DNA of 64,000 nt from Leucothrix arctica (GTDB lineage Bacteria; Pseudomonadota; Gammaproteobacteria; Thiotrichales; Thiotrichaceae), in contig NZ_QGKL01000029.1 of assembly GCF_003172895.1 (NCBI RefSeq), forward strand, positions 269,412 to 333,411, written 5' to 3'. Both the position numbers and the translations under genes were made by a program. Each line of letters opens with the position of its first letter. The stretch's first letter is position 1. The notes below the pieces were generated by a model that did no database searches, was not told the DNA's origin, and saw only the letters and a program-made list of their open reading frames with translations. This document shows positions 26,607 through 35,906 of the stretch, piece after piece.

Positions 26607-27230
26607 ATGATCGACTTATCCTTACTAGTGATTTTTATTCCGACCTTTTTCTTTGTCTCAATCACACCAGGTATGTGCATGACACTAGCCATGACTATGG
26701 GCATGACCATTGGCGTAAAACGTGCACTATGGATGATGCTAGGCGAGCTAGTGGGCGTGGGTCTCGTTGCAATACTTGCCGTTATTGGCGTAGCGGCGGT
26801 TATCGTCACCTACCCTCAAGTATTCACAACCTTCAAGTTCATCGGTGGCGCTTACCTGTTTTACATAGGCGTACAAATGTGGCTATCGCGCGGTAAAATG
26901 GCGATTGGCGAGAACTTTGAAAGCCAACAGGCATCATCTCGCACCGAACTCATCATTCAAGGATTCACCACAGCAATCGCCAACCCTAAAGGATGGGCAT
27001 TTTTCATCTCATTACTGCCTCCTTTTGTAAATACAAACCTGCCGCTTACGCCTCAGCTCGTTGTGCTAATTTCACTTATTTTAACCCTAGAGTTCAGCTG
27101 CCTCCTTATCTACGCTACAGGTGGCCGTACACTTCGACGCTTCCTAGAGAAAAGTGGCAATGTCCGTATACTTAACCGTGTCGCAGGCACACTCATGATG
27201 GGCGTTGGTGTTTGGCTAGCGGTTGGCTGA
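26607..27230 (+). CDS. LysE/RhtB-family exporter
   Basis: The 207-residue inner-membrane protein has five to six hydrophobic segments and the family N-terminus with FIPTFFFVSITPGMCM and a GVGLVAILAVIG helix, plus an FTTAIANPKGWAFF motif. LysE/RhtB proteins export amino acids or small metabolites. The substrate cannot be told from sequence. Its 3' end is 56 bases before the FMN riboswitch. Confidence 0.92.
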   Translation: MIDLSLLVIFIPTFFFVSITPGMCMTLAMTMGMTIGVKRALWMMLGELVGVGLVAILAVIGVAAVIVTYPQVFTTFKFIGGAYLFYIGVQMWLSRGKMAIGENFESQQASSRTELIIQGFTTAIANPKGWAFFISLLPPFVNTNLPLTPQLVVLISLILTLEFSCLLIYATGGRTLRRFLEKSGNVRILNRVAGTLMMGVGVWLAVG

Positions 27231-27286
27231 CCATCAAGTCAGATTAGGCATTGCTAAATTAATTATCTCTGTAGTAACATTAAATT

Positions 27287-27421
27287 GTTCTCAGGGCGGG
27301 GTGTAATTCCCCACCGGCGGTAAGTACTCCTGTACAAGCCCGCGAGCGCCAAGGTTTTCCTTGGGTCAGCAGATCTGGTTAAATTCCAGAGCCGACGGTC
27401 ATAGTCCGGATGAGAGAGAAT
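27287..27421 (+). promoter_or_regulatory. FMN riboswitch (RFN element)
   Basis: The conserved RFN boxes are present in order: CAGGGCGGGGTG, TTCCCCACCGGCGGTAA, the AGCCCGCGAGCGC region, GGTCAGCAGATCTGG, TTCCAGAGCCGACGGTCA and AGTCCGGATGAGAGAG. P1 closes with TTCTC/GAGAA. FMN binding should lower expression of the lumazine synthase gene downstream. No U-tailed terminator follows, so control is probably at translation. Confidence 0.95.
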
Positions 27422-27487
27422 CACTTCTAGCGGTTAGTCGCGTCTGTAAAAAGTCGGGACTACGAACGCCGCGCGTTGTTCTGCCCT

Positions 27488-27514
27488 GTTTAAATTTAAC
27501 TTAAGGATTTAAAC
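27488..27514 (+). promoter_or_regulatory. Inverted repeat enclosing the ribH ribosome binding site
   Basis: GTTTAAAT (27488-27495) and ATTTAAAC (27507-27514) are perfect 8-base arms around TTAACTTAAGG. The AAGGA site would be in or beside the stem, one base before the ATG at 27516. It is a likely expression platform for the upstream riboswitch. Confidence 0.5.
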
Positions 27515-27515
27515 A

Positions 27516-27974
27516 ATGTCTATTCAAAACAGTAAAATCGCATTCATTCGTGCACGTTGGCACTCAGAAATCGTTGATCAGGCCTATGAAGGCTTTAAAG
27601 CTCAGGCGGTAGCGCTTGGTTTCGACGAGAAAAATATTGAAGTATTTGATGTGCCCGGCGCATTCGAAATGCCATTCCTAGCAAAACGTATTGCAGAAGA
27701 AAAAGATATTGATGCAATCGTTGCTGCCGCTTGGGTTGTTGACGGTGGTGTATACCGACATGACTTTGTTGCATCAGCAGTCGTTGACGGCTTGATGAGT
27801 GCACAAATGACAACGGGTGTTCCCGTGTTTTCAGTATCACTGACACCTCACCAGTACCAAGAAACAGACTTCCACAACGAAACATACATTAAGCATATGT
27901 ATAAAAAAGGTGAAGAAGCAGCTGGTGCAGTTGCCATACAGCTAGAGACACTAGAAAAGCTAGACCGCAAGTAA
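27516..27974 (+). CDS. ribH: 6,7-dimethyl-8-ribityllumazine synthase, type II
   Basis: The 152-residue protein makes the penultimate riboflavin intermediate. The start KIAFIRARWHSEIVDQ, FDVPGAFEMPF and the RHDFVASAVVDGLM segment resemble the decameric type II (RibH2) branch, not the pentameric or icosahedral type I that has a GAVIRG loop. It is alone behind an FMN riboswitch, with no ribB, ribE or ribD nearby, so it may be the flavin-regulated second copy in the genome. Confidence 0.9.
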   Translation: MSIQNSKIAFIRARWHSEIVDQAYEGFKAQAVALGFDEKNIEVFDVPGAFEMPFLAKRIAEEKDIDAIVAAAWVVDGGVYRHDFVASAVVDGLMSAQMTTGVPVFSVSLTPHQYQETDFHNETYIKHMYKKGEEAAGAVAIQLETLEKLDRK

Positions 27975-27995
27975 TACACGTCAGCGTTCGATAAG

Positions 27996-28024
27996 AAGCC
28001 ATGTTTTTTAGCATGGCTTTTTGA
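27996..28024 (+). terminator. Rho-independent terminator after ribH
   Basis: AAGCCATG (27996-28003) pairs with CATGGCTT (28012-28019), followed by TTTTT. Confidence 0.85.
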
Positions 28025-28548
28025 TGCCTGTAAATCGGGTAATTATGAGCATGAAGATGACTACTTTAGAATATTTTAAGCGGTGACAAATCGCCTTTAT
28101 TTATTACAGTAGCCATCTCCAATTTTCTTGTTTGAGCAGCGTTAGCGACAACATTTTTTTATTAATTACGGCTCATTCTCCCTATCGCTCCATAAGTTTT
28201 GCTATCACCTCAAAACTTATAAACCTCTAAGTCCTTCTCCACTAAATCACTCACAATCCGTGTGATAGATGCACTAGATCTGTGCTACTGCTAGATGGCG
28301 ACACCCCATAAATAAGCAGCTAAGTGGACTTAACACACTAAATAACAGCCTAGGTGGCCCTAAATAGTTATCCTTGTAAATATATATGCAGAAAACGTGC
28401 CAAAGATCATCTTACTCGAAGAGCCTCAATAACGATTGGACATGACAATCACATGTAGCCCTGGAGGCTTCATTAATATCTGATGATTGATGGTTAACGG
28501 TTATTTATATATGCTGGAAATACATTTAAAGGCAATTAGGCTAATTTT
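28025..28548. other. Intergenic region without protein genes
   Basis: About 520 AT-rich bases between ribH and the hydrolase gene. Visible items are ATAAGTTTT/AAAACTTAT arms near 28190-28220, imperfect direct repeats of CTAAGTGGAC around 28320-28360, and a two-stem hairpin at 28421-28470 (AGCCTC/GAGGCT outside, ACATG/CATGT inside). None matches a known element and no frame looks coding. Confidence 0.5.
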
Positions 28549-29334
28549 ATGAACAATATTTTTTTCGCCCATGCCATCGGTTTTCCCAGCCGTAGCTACC
28601 AACCTTTTTTTAATGAGTTAGAAAAGTACGATTACACTATCGACTTTATTGAAAAGATTGGGATGAATCCAAAGTACCCAATTACCAATAACTGGCCACA
28701 CTTAATTGAAGAGCTAGCAGATGAAATTCGGAGTCGTCACAGCGAACCAGTGATTGGCATTGGACACTCAGCAGGTGGTTTACTGACTTACTTAGTCGCA
28801 CGCAAATACCCAGAATTGTTTAGCCAAATAGTTGTGCTGGATGCACCCGCGATCAATGGCTTGCAGAATATACCGTGGTGGATATTAAAGAAGCTTGGAC
28901 TGAGCGACTTAGTCACGCCAGCAAAACAAAGTAAACACCGTAAAACGCACTTCAAGTCGCTAGAAGAGATTAATGAACTACACTACTCTAGGCTGTTGAG
29001 AAATATTCAAGACGACTCATTTTCATCCTACGTTGAGCACGGCTTTGTACCACACAAAGATGGAGGGTTTACTTTAGCCTTTCCATTAGACACTGAGCTT
29101 GCCCTATTCCGAAACGCGCCTGATAACTTATGGCGTTATAAAAAACCACTAGCGGTTAGAGGGATTTATATTTCTGCTGAAGAGAGTGAGTTTTCCCAGC
29201 TACCTTTTGCTGAGCGTTTATGCAAAAAGGCAGAGATGGATTACCATGTTTTGAAAGGTAGCCACATGTTCCCGCAGGAACACCCAAAGGCGTCCGCTGA
29301 CTACATAGAACAGTGGCTAACTAGCGCTAGCTAA
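28549..29334 (+). CDS. Alpha/beta hydrolase
   Basis: The 261-residue cytoplasmic protein has the nucleophile elbow GHSAGG (Ser74), an N-terminal FAHAIGFPSRSY strand-loop with the oxyanion position, and a likely catalytic His in KGSHMFPQEHP near the C-terminus. The family includes esterases and other hydrolases; the substrate cannot be assigned. It converges with the HAD gene on the opposite strand with one base between their ends. Confidence 0.85.
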   Translation: MNNIFFAHAIGFPSRSYQPFFNELEKYDYTIDFIEKIGMNPKYPITNNWPHLIEELADEIRSRHSEPVIGIGHSAGGLLTYLVARKYPELFSQIVVLDAPAINGLQNIPWWILKKLGLSDLVTPAKQSKHRKTHFKSLEEINELHYSRLLRNIQDDSFSSYVEHGFVPHKDGGFTLAFPLDTELALFRNAPDNLWRYKKPLAVRGIYISAEESEFSQLPFAERLCKKAEMDYHVLKGSHMFPQEHPKASADYIEQWLTSAS

Positions 29335-29335
29335 C

Positions 29336-30163
29336 TTACAGCGAGTAACGCTGACGAAGGAATCGTGCAACGCCGTCTTCTTCGTGATGACCAATGACGC
29401 CTGTCGCCATCGCCTTTAGCTCATCCAGAGCATTGGCGGTGGCATACGCTTCATCCGCCATTTGAAACATACTAAAGTCATTATCGCTGTCACCAAAGCA
29501 AACCACCTTATCAAACCCTAAGCTTGCCTTAAGTGTTTGGACGGCCTCACCTTTGGATGAACTGTGGTGATGAAGATCCATCCAGTGATAGCCCGCGGTG
29601 TACATATCGCCACCGTTATAAACCACTAACTCTGGGGCTGTACGAATCTCAGCACACAACTGGGCAATAACCTGCTCATCACCCAGAGCATTAACATTAG
29701 TGATCTTCACACCTTCATGCAAACTCTCTAAAGGCTTTACCGCCAACCCTTTACGCGCATCAAACTTATCACCGTAGAACTTACAGTTTTCCGTTTCTAA
29801 CTCACCCATATACACGGAGTGAGTGCCGTCTGGCTCGACTGCAAAAATAAAGGGTGAAATTGGCTGCTTAGCAAAGGCGTTTAACACAACCTCAATTTCT
29901 TTATGGTTCAGACTATTATGATGTGTATACCGTGTCGTTTCAGGACACCAAATGACCACACCGTTGTTATAGACATGAAGTAACGGGAAATGAGCGCCCT
30001 CAATACATTCTTGAGCAGCATGCAAGGTACGGCCTGTTGCAAGCGTGTAAGGAATATTATTGTGCTGCATGAGCAACAACGTTTCACGCGTGTAGTCACT
30101 CAACTGCTGCTTACCGTTGAGCAAAGTACCATCTAAATCAAATACTGCTAATTCCATAACCAT
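29336..30163 (-). CDS. HAD-superfamily phosphatase (Cof/IIB type)
   Basis: The 275-residue protein has motif I DLDGTLL (Asp9, Asp11), motif II in TLATGRT, and motif IV CFGDSDNDFSMF. The large cap after residue 85 fits the IIB (Cof) class that dephosphorylates sugar phosphates or flavin intermediates. ATG 30163 has AGAGAG upstream; ATG 30157 is an alternative start. nudC lies 23 bases upstream on the same strand, suggesting cotranscription. Confidence 0.9.
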   Translation of the reverse strand: MVMELAVFDLDGTLLNGKQQLSDYTRETLLLMQHNNIPYTLATGRTLHAAQECIEGAHFPLLHVYNNGVVIWCPETTRYTHHNSLNHKEIEVVLNAFAKQPISPFIFAVEPDGTHSVYMGELETENCKFYGDKFDARKGLAVKPLESLHEGVKITNVNALGDEQVIAQLCAEIRTAPELVVYNGGDMYTAGYHWMDLHHHSSSKGEAVQTLKASLGFDKVVCFGDSDNDFSMFQMADEAYATANALDELKAMATGVIGHHEEDGVARFLRQRYSL

Positions 30164-30186
30164 CTCTCTATAATCGGCGTAAATGC

Positions 30187-31191
30187 CTATTCCTCAGCGA
30201 CAAACCAAGGCTCTTCAGGCTGAATACTGGCTAGCGTAACACCCGTTTGTTGCTCAAACCAATCATCTATTAAACGATAAGAGATTGATAAGTTAGGTGG
30301 CGTTAAAATCTCACCTGCGAGGTTCTTTTCACGAAGCTCTTCTGCGGTCAACCAGACTGCTTGGGTAATATCATCCTGCTCCAGCTCGACGTCAAAGGTC
30401 GACGCTTCAGCGGTATAGCCCAACATATAGGAGTTAGGATATGGCCACGGTTGTGAGGAGTGATATTGAATATTATCTACCGCTAAACCAACCTCTTCCA
30501 TAACTTCGCGCTGCACTGCGCTCTCTAGTGGCTCGCCCAACTCAACAAAACCTGCAAGTACTGAGAAACGACGCTCTGGCCAACTCTCTTGACGCGCAAG
30601 CAATATTTTATCGCCATTAGTGATACGCATAATCACGGCAGGGTTGATGCGTGGAAACTCGATACGAGCACATTCTTCATTACTACACTGTTGACTCAAA
30701 CCACCTTGCTGGTGAGTAAGCCCACTGCCACACGCTACACAAAAACGTGTGGTTAACTGCCAGTGGTTGAGTAGCTTTGCGTAGGAGTACATCGCGGCGG
30801 TGTTAACGCCTAACTGATGACTAATCTCTCTCAGACTAATAACCCCTAGGGTCTTGCTCTGAAAGTCAGGCGTGTTTTTTAGTGCGGCAAGCTCAGTTTC
30901 AACATCAGCAACGTTGAGAACAAAGACAGGGCTACCTTTATCTTTACCGGCTTTGTGAATCCCTAACAGGCTAACAGCTTGAACGCGCTTCAATAATTGG
31001 AACTGATTTTGATTTAGCGCAAGTACCTGTTCATCCACGGTAACAACGTCTTGGTCATTTAACACAAGATAGCTTGCTTGCGGATGTTGGTATTGAGCAC
31101 CTAACCAAGCAGTATTCTGCCGACCATGCGAGACACGGTCTAAAGGTTGAGCAGTGTAAGTGTTTAGCATCGAACGACGAAGATCATCCAT
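30187..31191 (-). CDS. nudC: NAD(+)/NADH pyrophosphatase (RNA de-NADding Nudix hydrolase)
   Basis: From ATG 31191 the protein has 334 residues, longer than the 257 of E. coli NudC because of an N-terminal domain. A zinc ribbon with CVACGSG and CSNEEC precedes the Nudix box at GFVELGEPLESAVQREVMEE, and the SQPWPYPNS motif after it is the NudC specificity marker. It hydrolyses NADH and NAD caps on RNA. The upstream TTG (31215) is an unlikely start. Confidence 0.92.
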   Translation of the reverse strand: MDDLRRSMLNTYTAQPLDRVSHGRQNTAWLGAQYQHPQASYLVLNDQDVVTVDEQVLALNQNQFQLLKRVQAVSLLGIHKAGKDKGSPVFVLNVADVETELAALKNTPDFQSKTLGVISLREISHQLGVNTAAMYSYAKLLNHWQLTTRFCVACGSGLTHQQGGLSQQCSNEECARIEFPRINPAVIMRITNGDKILLARQESWPERRFSVLAGFVELGEPLESAVQREVMEEVGLAVDNIQYHSSQPWPYPNSYMLGYTAEASTFDVELEQDDITQAVWLTAEELREKNLAGEILTPPNLSISYRLIDDWFEQQTGVTLASIQPEEPWFVAEE

Positions 31192-31240
31192 GGATAGCAC
31201 CCGATTTAATAACAAGGGCGCTCATCTTAACATTCGATGA

Positions 31241-31321
31241 CTAGTGAATTGTGTAAAACACCATGGCAATTTCAGCAACGATTGCAACAGCGGTTGTAGC
31301 GAAAACTAGCTTTTTAGTCAT
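31241..31321 (-). CDS. 26-residue single-helix membrane peptide
   Basis: ATG at 31321 is preceded by GGGGGATTTACAA, a reasonable ribosome binding site. The frame encodes MTKKLVFATTAVAIV and a further hydrophobic stretch, ending in YTIH. The KK followed by about 18 hydrophobic residues predicts one membrane helix with the N-terminus inside. It lies in the 270-base gap between nudC and the RDD gene. Too short for family assignment; reality rests on start, binding site and composition. Confidence 0.45.
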   Translation of the reverse strand: MTKKLVFATTAVAIVAEIAMVFYTIH

Positions 31322-31485
31322 TTGTAAATCCCCCGAATAACGTTCAGTCACTTATTTAGTTTTTACAGTAGCAAAGCTTAGATAAATTTAACGTGAATTA
31401 AAATTTCTTTAAAAAACTTTATAACGGTTGATATTAATCACTTTATAGCTACACTTGTCTGAAAATAATTATAATGGAGTAAAAT

Positions 31486-31995
31486 ATGAATAATCCCTAC
31501 CAATCACCCACTGCTGACTTACAGTCGAAAACCAACAGTCTACCTCTTCAATATGTAGGGTTTTGGGCACGTACAGCGGCTTATATTATTGACTCTATCT
31601 TGTTGATGTTAATCGTCTACCCGCTGTTATTTTTGGTATTGGGTACTGGCGCTATGGATGGAACTAACCCTGAATTAATGTTCTCAGCGTCATATTGGAT
31701 AATTTCTTTTGGTCTACCTGTCGCTTTCTTTATTGGTTTTTGGTTTTATAAATCATCAACACCTGGAAAGATGATATTCAGTGCGAAGATTGTTGATGCT
31801 AAAACAGGTGGTAAACCATCTAAAGGCCAGCTTGTTGGTCGTTATTTCGCATACATTTTGTCGGGTATTCCATTAGGTCTAGGTTTCTTCTGGATCGCTT
31901 GGGATAAGCGCAAACAAGGCTGGCACGATAAGCTTTCTGGTACGGTTGTTATTAAGCCGACGACTAATCCTGCTAAACAAATCTCATTTGACTGA
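31486..31995 (+). CDS. RDD-family membrane protein
   Basis: The 169-residue protein starts MNNPYQSPTAD, a common prefix of this class, and has GFWARTAAYIIDSILLML with the Arg-Asp residues that name the family. Three to four membrane helices follow (about 30-55, 65-90, 115-140). Some RDD proteins are Na+/H+ or other transporters, but most are uncharacterised. TGGAG precedes the ATG. Confidence 0.85.
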   Translation: MNNPYQSPTADLQSKTNSLPLQYVGFWARTAAYIIDSILLMLIVYPLLFLVLGTGAMDGTNPELMFSASYWIISFGLPVAFFIGFWFYKSSTPGKMIFSAKIVDAKTGGKPSKGQLVGRYFAYILSGIPLGLGFFWIAWDKRKQGWHDKLSGTVVIKPTTNPAKQISFD

Positions 31996-32103
31996 TAGCT
32001 CGTCATAAAGCTACTTGACTACCCCAATCAATAGCGGGAGGATTCAACCTTTCCCGCTGGGGTAACAACTTACCCTGTAAGTTTCTCTTTGTAGCCTGAC
32101 ATC

Positions 32104-33933
32104 ATGACTCAACTCTCGGATACGCTCCAACACACGCAACCTTTCATACTGTTTGAAAATACCCTGCCTGCCTACGCAGACGAACCCGCGTGGCTATTTA
32201 GCAATCCTATAAAAGAAATCGTTGCGACTGATCAAGCATCACTCCTTACTGCACTTGCTGAGATTGATGATGCTCGAAAACAAGGTTATTACCTTGCTGG
32301 TTACATCAGTTATGAAGCGGGTTACGCACTCTCAAAGAAGCTACATAAGTTCTTAAAATCTGTCCCAAAAGATCAACCTCTCCTCCAGTTTTATGCGTTT
32401 GAGAAAACAACGGTTATTGATGCAGCTGCTGTCACCGCAGCGCTTAAAGCATTGCCCGAGTCTCCTCCCTATATAAGGGACTGGAAGCCTACTGACACTC
32501 AAGCCGAATACACTCAAAAACAATCTAAAATACATGACTACATCACTGCGGGTGATACGTATCAAGTGAATCAAACCTACCGTGTTAACTTTGAATTGGA
32601 CGGTAGTATTAACGGGTTGTATCAAGCGCTGCGCGAACGTCAGCCCGTTGCGTTTTCTTGTTTAATGCACTTACCCGAACGCTCCATTTTGTCGTTATCA
32701 CCCGAACTATTTGTGCGTAAAAAAGGTGAAGTCCTTTCTGCTAAGCCCATGAAAGGAACTGCGCCTCGTGGTGAAACTGAGGCTGATGATAAGGCCATAT
32801 TAAAAGAGATGGCTGAGGACAAGAAACAGCGCTCTGAAAACCTGATGATTGTTGATCTGATGCGAAATGACATCGGACGCTTAGCCAAAATTGGCACGAT
32901 GAAAGTCAGTAAGTTATTTGAGATTCAAACCTATAAAACACTGCACCAAATGATCTCTAGCATTCAAGGTGAAGTGGACCTTGAGATTCCTTTTATTGAT
33001 ATCGTTAAAGGACTGTTTCCTTGTGGCTCTATTACCGGTGCGCCAAAGATTCGTACCATGGAAATCATCCATGAGCTTGAGTCTACTCCGCGTGATATTT
33101 ACACCGGCGCGATTGGGTTTATTACACCTGAGAACGACTTCTCGTTTAACGTACCTATTCGTACCATTAGCTTTCCTAAAGACAGTAAGGTCGGCACTTT
33201 AGGGATTGGTGGTGGCATTATTCACGAAAGTGATGTGCTTGAAGAATGGGAAGAGAGCAAGCTGAAAGCGAGTTTTATTACAGGTTTGAATGAGCAGTTT
33301 AAACTGATTGAGACATTTCTTTATGACGCCAAGCTAGGTGAGAGCTTGCGGTTTGAACGTCACCTTGAGCGCCTAGAGAATAGTGCATCTGCTTTCGGCT
33401 TTGCTTTTGATAAACAATATGTTGAGCAGGCTGTTAAACAGCACTTGTCTAGTGTCGATACTTCGCGAGACTTAAAGGTTCGCTTATTGATGAATTATCT
33501 TGGTGAGGTAACTGTTAGTAGCGAAGCTATGCCAGCAGTGACAAGCAAGGTGCTACCTCACGTTGGCATTAGCTCATATACCATCGATGCTGATAGTTTA
33601 TTTCGCCGCCATAAGACGACTAACCGAGCAATTTACAATCAGGCGTTTTCCGAGGGTGAGCAACAAGGGCTTTATGATGTGCTGTTTTTTAATCAATATG
33701 GCATGTTAGCGGAAGCTAGCCGACATAATGTTTATTTGGAAACAGATGGGGTATTTTATACGCCACGTATTGAGGATGGGGCTTTGCCGGGTGTGATGCG
33801 AGATACGCTGATCTCTGGGGAGCAATACTCAGTGATTGAGAAAAGCCTGACTAAGGAAGATTTGCTTGGTGCTGATCGGGTTTATTTGTCTAACTCGGTG
33901 CGTCAGTTGGTTGAGGTTGTTCTGGCTCAGTAA
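32104..33933 (+). CDS. pabB: Aminodeoxychorismate synthase component I fused to 4-amino-4-deoxychorismate lyase (PabB-PabC)
   Basis: The 609-residue protein joins two enzymes of p-aminobenzoate synthesis for folate. Residues to about 410 are PabB, with PMKGTAPRG (the Lys that marks aminodeoxychorismate synthase), EIQTYKTLHQM and GSITGAPKI. From about 420 to the end is a class IV PLP-dependent lyase with FRRHKTTNRAIY (PLP Lys) and EASRHNVYLE. PabA is needed for glutamine use and is not in the window. Start is ATG 32104 with no strong binding site. Confidence 0.95.
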   Translation: MTQLSDTLQHTQPFILFENTLPAYADEPAWLFSNPIKEIVATDQASLLTALAEIDDARKQGYYLAGYISYEAGYALSKKLHKFLKSVPKDQPLLQFYAFEKTTVIDAAAVTAALKALPESPPYIRDWKPTDTQAEYTQKQSKIHDYITAGDTYQVNQTYRVNFELDGSINGLYQALRERQPVAFSCLMHLPERSILSLSPELFVRKKGEVLSAKPMKGTAPRGETEADDKAILKEMAEDKKQRSENLMIVDLMRNDIGRLAKIGTMKVSKLFEIQTYKTLHQMISSIQGEVDLEIPFIDIVKGLFPCGSITGAPKIRTMEIIHELESTPRDIYTGAIGFITPENDFSFNVPIRTISFPKDSKVGTLGIGGGIIHESDVLEEWEESKLKASFITGLNEQFKLIETFLYDAKLGESLRFERHLERLENSASAFGFAFDKQYVEQAVKQHLSSVDTSRDLKVRLLMNYLGEVTVSSEAMPAVTSKVLPHVGISSYTIDADSLFRRHKTTNRAIYNQAFSEGEQQGLYDVLFFNQYGMLAEASRHNVYLETDGVFYTPRIEDGALPGVMRDTLISGEQYSVIEKSLTKEDLLGADRVYLSNSVRQLVEVVLAQ

Positions 33934-34015
33934 AGCGTTTAAAAACTTTCACTAGAACCAAAAGGTATAAGCTATACCCCACAAGCAGGTTAACTTTTAC
34001 TAGCTAGGTGCAAAC

Positions 34016-34627
34016 ATGAATCAGATTATAACCTCGTTCACCCTAATCATACTTAGCATCAACACTGCTTACGCTTGCTACAAAAAACCTTTCACCTCCA
34101 CAGAAATCAATGATTACCCAATAGAAAGAGTCCTTTCTCAAAACGGGAATTACTTATTGGAAATGTACCCAGCAAAGTGGATAAAACAAGGTAACGACTT
34201 TAACCGAATTACCGATGCCATAGCAATTGTCTATGACGTTGCCAAAGACGGTCGGATGACCAAACTATGGGAAACTAAAGGCATTTATCCTGCTACCTAT
34301 AACCCCAAGAGAGACAGTTATTTCCCTAACAAATATAGCCACTACATAAGTAATGACGGTAACAAAATAGTTAGCATTCTTGAAAGTAGGGTCATAAGAG
34401 ACAAAACAAGCCCTTTGGTCTTGATCAAAGGGAAGCTAGGAGCTTGGCATAGAATCAGTCATGACCAAATAAAAGCAGCTTCTATTTACTCATGTAGAAT
34501 GCATTTTTTTCGGTCTCATGAACTTATGCAAAATGATGATCTAAAACTGGAAAACCTTGTGGCATCAGACCAGCTTGGGAAAAGTTGGTTGATCAAAACT
34601 GATACAGGTCAATTGATCCGCAATTAA
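34016..34627 (+). CDS. Secreted protein of unknown function
   Basis: The 203-residue protein has a Sec signal peptide ending near TAYACYKK (about residue 21). Two Cys residues (in YACYK and SCRMHF) could form a disulfide. The body is mixed alpha/beta with many Lys and Asn and no recognised domain. It starts a stretch of small unrecognised genes with lower GC than the surrounding housekeeping genes. Confidence 0.55.
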   Translation: MNQIITSFTLIILSINTAYACYKKPFTSTEINDYPIERVLSQNGNYLLEMYPAKWIKQGNDFNRITDAIAIVYDVAKDGRMTKLWETKGIYPATYNPKRDSYFPNKYSHYISNDGNKIVSILESRVIRDKTSPLVLIKGKLGAWHRISHDQIKAASIYSCRMHFFRSHELMQNDDLKLENLVASDQLGKSWLIKTDTGQLIRN

Positions 34628-34711
34628 CGAGCTATGACCTCCTAAACCAGCACTCTCAACATTGATCAAATAATGAAAAACCAACTTTCAAAATTACCGA
34701 TTTAAAGCTTA

Positions 34712-35236
34712 CTAAAGAGCCCCACCAACAGTCACCCAAACTTTCTTTGGTTCCTCAGGTAAATAAACAACTAAAGGCACAAAATCGAACCATTCACCTC
34801 CTTTACCAAGCGAGCGAAAAACAACCAAAAACTCTTGCTTATCTTCCAACCAAGCACCTGCAATTCTCCCCATTCCAGGATTATCAGATACTCCTCGCAC
34901 TAAGTAAGGTCGCAAACCATCAACTGGTTCAACTTTTGACCCAATATAATAATCAACCATTTCCGAGGATAACTCTAGAGCCTCCCTATGCTCTAACTCC
35001 ATTACTGCACTATATAACCTAATTAATTGAACTTGATATGTATTAGCTTTTTCTGGACGTTCATCAAGAAGCAATCCCAAGTTACTAGGTGTAATCCATG
35101 ATTGAGGAGTAAACGGATAAAGAGGTTCACCTATTGAAGCAATTGGTTGTTCTTTACAGTAACTCATAACAAATATGAAAGCGGTTGCTATGGATAATAT
35201 ACAACTAGTCCTCAACATAATTTTACTAATTGCCAT
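34712..35236 (-). CDS. N-terminally anchored protein of unknown function
   Basis: The 174-residue protein starts at ATG 35236 with GAGGTAAGA upstream. The N-terminal 25 residues form a signal or anchor helix (SCILSIATAFIFVMSYC); the final Cys is not in a normal lipobox. The rest is a compact globular domain with no motif I recognise, rich in Glu, Leu and Tyr, ending in strand-like KKVWVTVGGAL. Confidence 0.5.
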   Translation of the reverse strand: MAISKIMLRTSCILSIATAFIFVMSYCKEQPIASIGEPLYPFTPQSWITPSNLGLLLDERPEKANTYQVQLIRLYSAVMELEHREALELSSEMVDYYIGSKVEPVDGLRPYLVRGVSDNPGMGRIAGAWLEDKQEFLVVFRSLGKGGEWFDFVPLVVYLPEEPKKVWVTVGGAL

Positions 35237-35276
35237 TCTTACCTCTTCTTATTACAACAAAGCCTTATAACTAATT

Positions 35277-35840
35277 TCAGTAAACCCATTTTCGGTGGTA
35301 CTTGTAAATACCCTCTGCCTCTACATGCTGTTTTGATTTTTCATCACATGCACCTAATTTGGAAAAGTTTTCACGCCCTTCCTTTAGAGTTTTGTGATTT
35401 GGCCCACTATAATCTTCATCTTTGATCGCACCATCATCCTCCCAAAAACATACACTACAGATATCATATGCATTTTCCTCTGGTAGTGTTAAGTAGCGGC
35501 AACATGGGCACGCAAACAGGGATTCTGGTTCACCTTCGATAGCGGTTTTTTCAAGCCTGATTTCTTGTATCTTCTGAAGAATGAATTCATTCTTAGCACC
35601 AACATACGAGCGCTCAATATTATCAATGATAATTGGGTCGTATATAGAGTGTGATGACTCATACTTTTGCTCTCCTGCACACAACTCCTCTTGGAGCGCA
35701 GGTGGGTAATGCTGTATATCTTTGTCCCTCGGCTCATAGCCGGACAAGAACTCACACTCAACTACATCATTCCTCTTATGCCGTGAGACTGCCCTCATAG
35801 CATGAATTGCGATCTGCTTTATTGCTAGTTTGCGATGCAT
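35277..35840 (-). CDS. CPCC-family cysteine-rich protein
   Basis: From ATG 35840 the protein has 187 residues. The C-terminal part has CPCCRYLTL and ICSVCFWEDDG, the zinc-binding pattern of the CPCC domain (Pfam PF14206), followed by YSGPNHKTLKEGRENFSKLG. The N-terminal half is helical and charged. CPCC proteins are found in many bacteria without a defined role, and some sit near toxin or antiphage loci. The frame is open for 21 further codons upstream, but that part has no plausible start signal. Confidence 0.65.
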   Translation of the reverse strand: MHRKLAIKQIAIHAMRAVSRHKRNDVVECEFLSGYEPRDKDIQHYPPALQEELCAGEQKYESSHSIYDPIIIDNIERSYVGAKNEFILQKIQEIRLEKTAIEGEPESLFACPCCRYLTLPEENAYDICSVCFWEDDGAIKDEDYSGPNHKTLKEGRENFSKLGACDEKSKQHVEAEGIYKYHRKWVY

Positions 35841-35906
35841 AGTATTTCCACATAATGCGTTCGGCACAAAGAGCGATTGATGCCGCTTGTTAGCGCTTCC
35901 CAATGC

